Below are positions 6,744-7,598 of a stretch of DNA of 7,598 nucleotides, in pieces. Every line of letters begins with the position of its first letter. The stretch's first letter is position 1. A program made the translations under genes and the position numbers. The notes beneath the pieces were generated by a model that was not told the DNA's origin, ran no database searches, and saw only the letters and a list, made by a program, of their open reading frames with translations. Source of the stretch: CALJEL01 sp041082235 (GTDB taxonomy: Bacteria > Nitrospirota > Thermodesulfovibrionia > Thermodesulfovibrionales > CALJEL01); assembly GCA_041082235.1 (NCBI GenBank), contig JBDOIG010000171.1, positions 1 through 7,598 on the forward strand, given 5' to 3'.

Positions 6744-6844
6744 AGCTTTATAAAGGCTTTGAGGCATACCATGCTATTTTTTTATATTTTTATCGGCAAA
6801 TTTCGGTAACCCCGGAATCTACGATAGTAAAAATATACGTTTAA

Positions 6845-6914
6845 GATGCGTGATATGCGATACATGATAATTTTAAGAGCCTGTATTCTGAAACCTGAAT
6901 TCTGTATCCTGACC
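6845..6914. repeat. Two blocks of degenerate 7-bp repeats
   Basis: Block one has four units in exact phase from 6845: GATGCGT, GATATGC, GATACAT, GATAATT. Block two has five units in exact phase from 6880: CCTGTAT, TCTGAAA, CCTGAAT, TCTGTAT, CCTGACC (about YCTGWAW). GATGCGTGA at 6845-6853 also occurs at 3492-3500, which links this tract to the repeats beside the helicase gene. Confidence 0.65.
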
Positions 6915-6991
6915 ATCGTCTCATGGTAAAAGCCTCTTATTAATGACAATCCCGAGAAGATTCAGGAAAGGAATCCATGTGTCTTCCTGCA

Positions 6992-7438
6992 TCAAACTGC
7001 ACCTGCCCTTTTAAGATGGGGAGCATATCTCTGGTCTACATTGAGGACATGCTGCTTGAGCCAGTCTCTAAGATACTCCACCACCTCAGCGGTCAATACC
7101 GGTTTGCCATCTGAAAATTCCTTATGAAGGGTATAAAATCTCTCCCTAAAGGCCTTATGGGCTGCCTTATGGCTCTCAAGCTCAGGATATCTATATTTTT
7201 CCATATAGCCTTCTTCAGTCATAAAATGGACGACAGAATAATCAAGAAGTTCATTAAGGGCAGTACCGAGTTCCTTCACACCCACTCCCTGATACATTGC
7301 CTCCACAAGATTGTTATAAATAGCAAATAATCTTTTATGCTGGGCATCAATCTCTATTATATTCACTTTATATTTGTCATCCCATTCAATAAAGAGTTCA
7401 GATTTTTTTCTTTTAAATATCCAGTCAAAAAGTCCCAT
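6992..7438 (-). CDS. Bacteriohemerythrin
   Basis: The 148-residue hemerythrin-fold protein has a non-heme di-iron centre that binds oxygen reversibly. All seven expected ligands are present: H34 (DAQHKRLF), H71 and E75 (HFMTEE), H90 and H94 (ESHKAAHKAF), and H130 and D135 (WLKQHVLNVDQRY). The domain starts near IEWDDKYKVNI at residue 17. Before it is a short extension, MGLFDWIFKRKK, which is hydrophobic then basic and could touch the membrane; that is inference. In anaerobes or microaerophiles such proteins are proposed to deliver, store or sense oxygen, or to hold iron. The start is ATG 7438 with AGGAGG 5 nt upstream. The preceding gene ends 9 nt upstream, so the two are probably co-transcribed. 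The stop is TGA. No clear terminator follows. Confidence 0.95.
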   Translation of the reverse strand: MGLFDWIFKRKKSELFIEWDDKYKVNIIEIDAQHKRLFAIYNNLVEAMYQGVGVKELGTALNELLDYSVVHFMTEEGYMEKYRYPELESHKAAHKAFRERFYTLHKEFSDGKPVLTAEVVEYLRDWLKQHVLNVDQRYAPHLKRAGAV

Positions 7439-7443
7439 AGAAA

Positions 7444-7449
7444 CCTCCT
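7444..7449 (-). promoter_or_regulatory. Strong ribosome-binding site of the hemerythrin gene
   Basis: AGGAGG on the minus strand lies 5 nt before ATG 7438. It shares two bases with the TAG stop of the upstream gene (7448-7450), so ribosomes ending there could reinitiate. Confidence 0.85.
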
Positions 7450-7598
7450 ATCTTAATAATCTTGCTCCAGCATCATAGGCCCTTTTCAGGGCATCGGGCA
7501 CCTGGAGTATGGCACCCTTTGCATCCACACCAAGAAAACTCAATGTCTCATGCTCTGGCACGCTGATTGTCCTGAAGAATGCCTTTGCAGTTGCCTCA
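7448..7598 (-). CDS. C-terminal 49 residues of an unrecognised protein (5' end beyond the window)
   Basis: On the minus strand an open frame enters from the right edge and ends at TAG 7448-7450. It encodes 49 residues, including FFRTISVPEHETLSFLG, VDAKGAILQVPDALK and, at the end, AYDAGARLLR. The composition is that of a soluble, folded protein, and codon use resembles the neighbours. I do not recognise the family from this tail. The coding call rests on the open frame and on the stop sitting in the hemerythrin ribosome-binding site, which is typical of operon junctions. Confidence 0.65.
   Translation of the reverse strand, partial: EATAKAFFRTISVPEHETLSFLGVDAKGAILQVPDALKRAYDAGARLLR

Larger units (their letters stand above)
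6536..6800. repeat. Element bounded by interrupted inverted repeats (candidate MITE or structured RNA)
   Basis: Three arm segments match in the same nested order at both ends. TTTGCCGATA at 6536-6545 pairs with TATCGGCAAA at 6791-6800. GCATGGTATGCC at 6552-6563 pairs with GGCATACCATGC at 6763-6774. CCTTTATA at 6569-6576 pairs with TATAAAGG at 6749-6756. The arms differ by short insertions, including an AT-rich insert on the right. The middle holds further hairpins, two of them GC-rich. No transposase is encoded. A nonautonomous mobile element and a transcribed structured RNA are both possible, and the sequence alone does not decide between them. Confidence 0.65.
6476..6991. other. 516-bp gene-free region
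   Basis: It separates the tRNA-Phe cluster from the hemerythrin gene; both are read on the minus strand. From left to right it holds an AT-rich candidate promoter (6480-6515), an inverted-repeat element (6536-6800) with internal hairpins, degenerate 7-bp repeats (6845-6914), and about 75 bp with only weak 5-bp hairpins. No convincing coding sequence was found. The open frame at 6635-6844 follows the hairpins and has no homology I recognise. No clear terminator for the hemerythrin transcript was seen. Confidence 0.8.

Noticed and set aside
6790..6797. GCCGATAA on the minus strand, resembling a sigma-28 (FliA) -10 box
   Set aside because: No TAAAG-like -35 at the right distance and no flagellar or motility gene downstream; the motif is part of the inverted-repeat arm.
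6635..6844. 69-residue open frame on the plus strand
   Set aside because: It runs through the hairpins and right arm of the inverted-repeat element, has no ribosome-binding site, and its residues mirror the repeats.
6912..6927. ACCAT/ATGGT hairpin downstream of hemerythrin as terminator
   Set aside because: Only a 5-bp stem with no T run on the minus strand.

Overview
The window looks like chromosomal DNA of a free-living bacterium with moderate GC, frequent AGA/AGG arginine and ATA isoleucine codons, tight operons and no phage or plasmid genes. The gene mix is a long-chain polyprenyl diphosphate synthase, an AmmeMemoRadiSam A protein, a DUF4388-J domain-TPR protein, a rhomboid-unrelated M50 site-2 protease and a bacteriohemerythrin. 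It would fit an anaerobic or microaerophilic lineage such as Nitrospirota (Thermodesulfovibrio-like) or a deltaproteobacterial group. That placement is inference from gene content and codon use, not from a phylogenetic marker.

Region 1 (1-2831, + strand) is one operon: a polyprenyl synthase cut by the left edge, then amrA, then a DUF4388/J/TPR protein. The gaps are 4 nt and 1 nt. Region 2 (2838-6475, - strand) converges on it with 6 nt between stop codons. In transcription order it holds tRNA-Phe(GAA), a small CopD/HemJ-like membrane protein, a MrfA/YprA-like DEAD/DEAH helicase with a C-terminal cysteine cluster, and an M50 site-2 protease. Region 3 (6476-6991) has no gene. It contains a possible promoter for the tRNA, a roughly 265-bp element bounded by interrupted inverted repeats and holding two related GC-rich hairpins, and a tract of degenerate 7-bp repeats. 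Region 4 (6992-7598, - strand) is a bacteriohemerythrin plus the C-terminal 49 residues of an unrecognised protein whose stop codon touches the hemerythrin ribosome-binding site.

The genes are mostly household or maintenance functions: isoprenoid quinone side chain or lipid carrier synthesis, membrane proteolysis, DNA repair, oxygen or iron handling. The least explained parts are the noncoding ones. These are the nested inverted-repeat element at 6536-6800 and the 7-bp repeats at two sites (3490-3551 and 6845-6914), one of which supplies the last codons of the helicase. The multi-domain J protein beside amrA is the most interesting coding observation. No defence system, CRISPR array, integrase or transposase gene was found.
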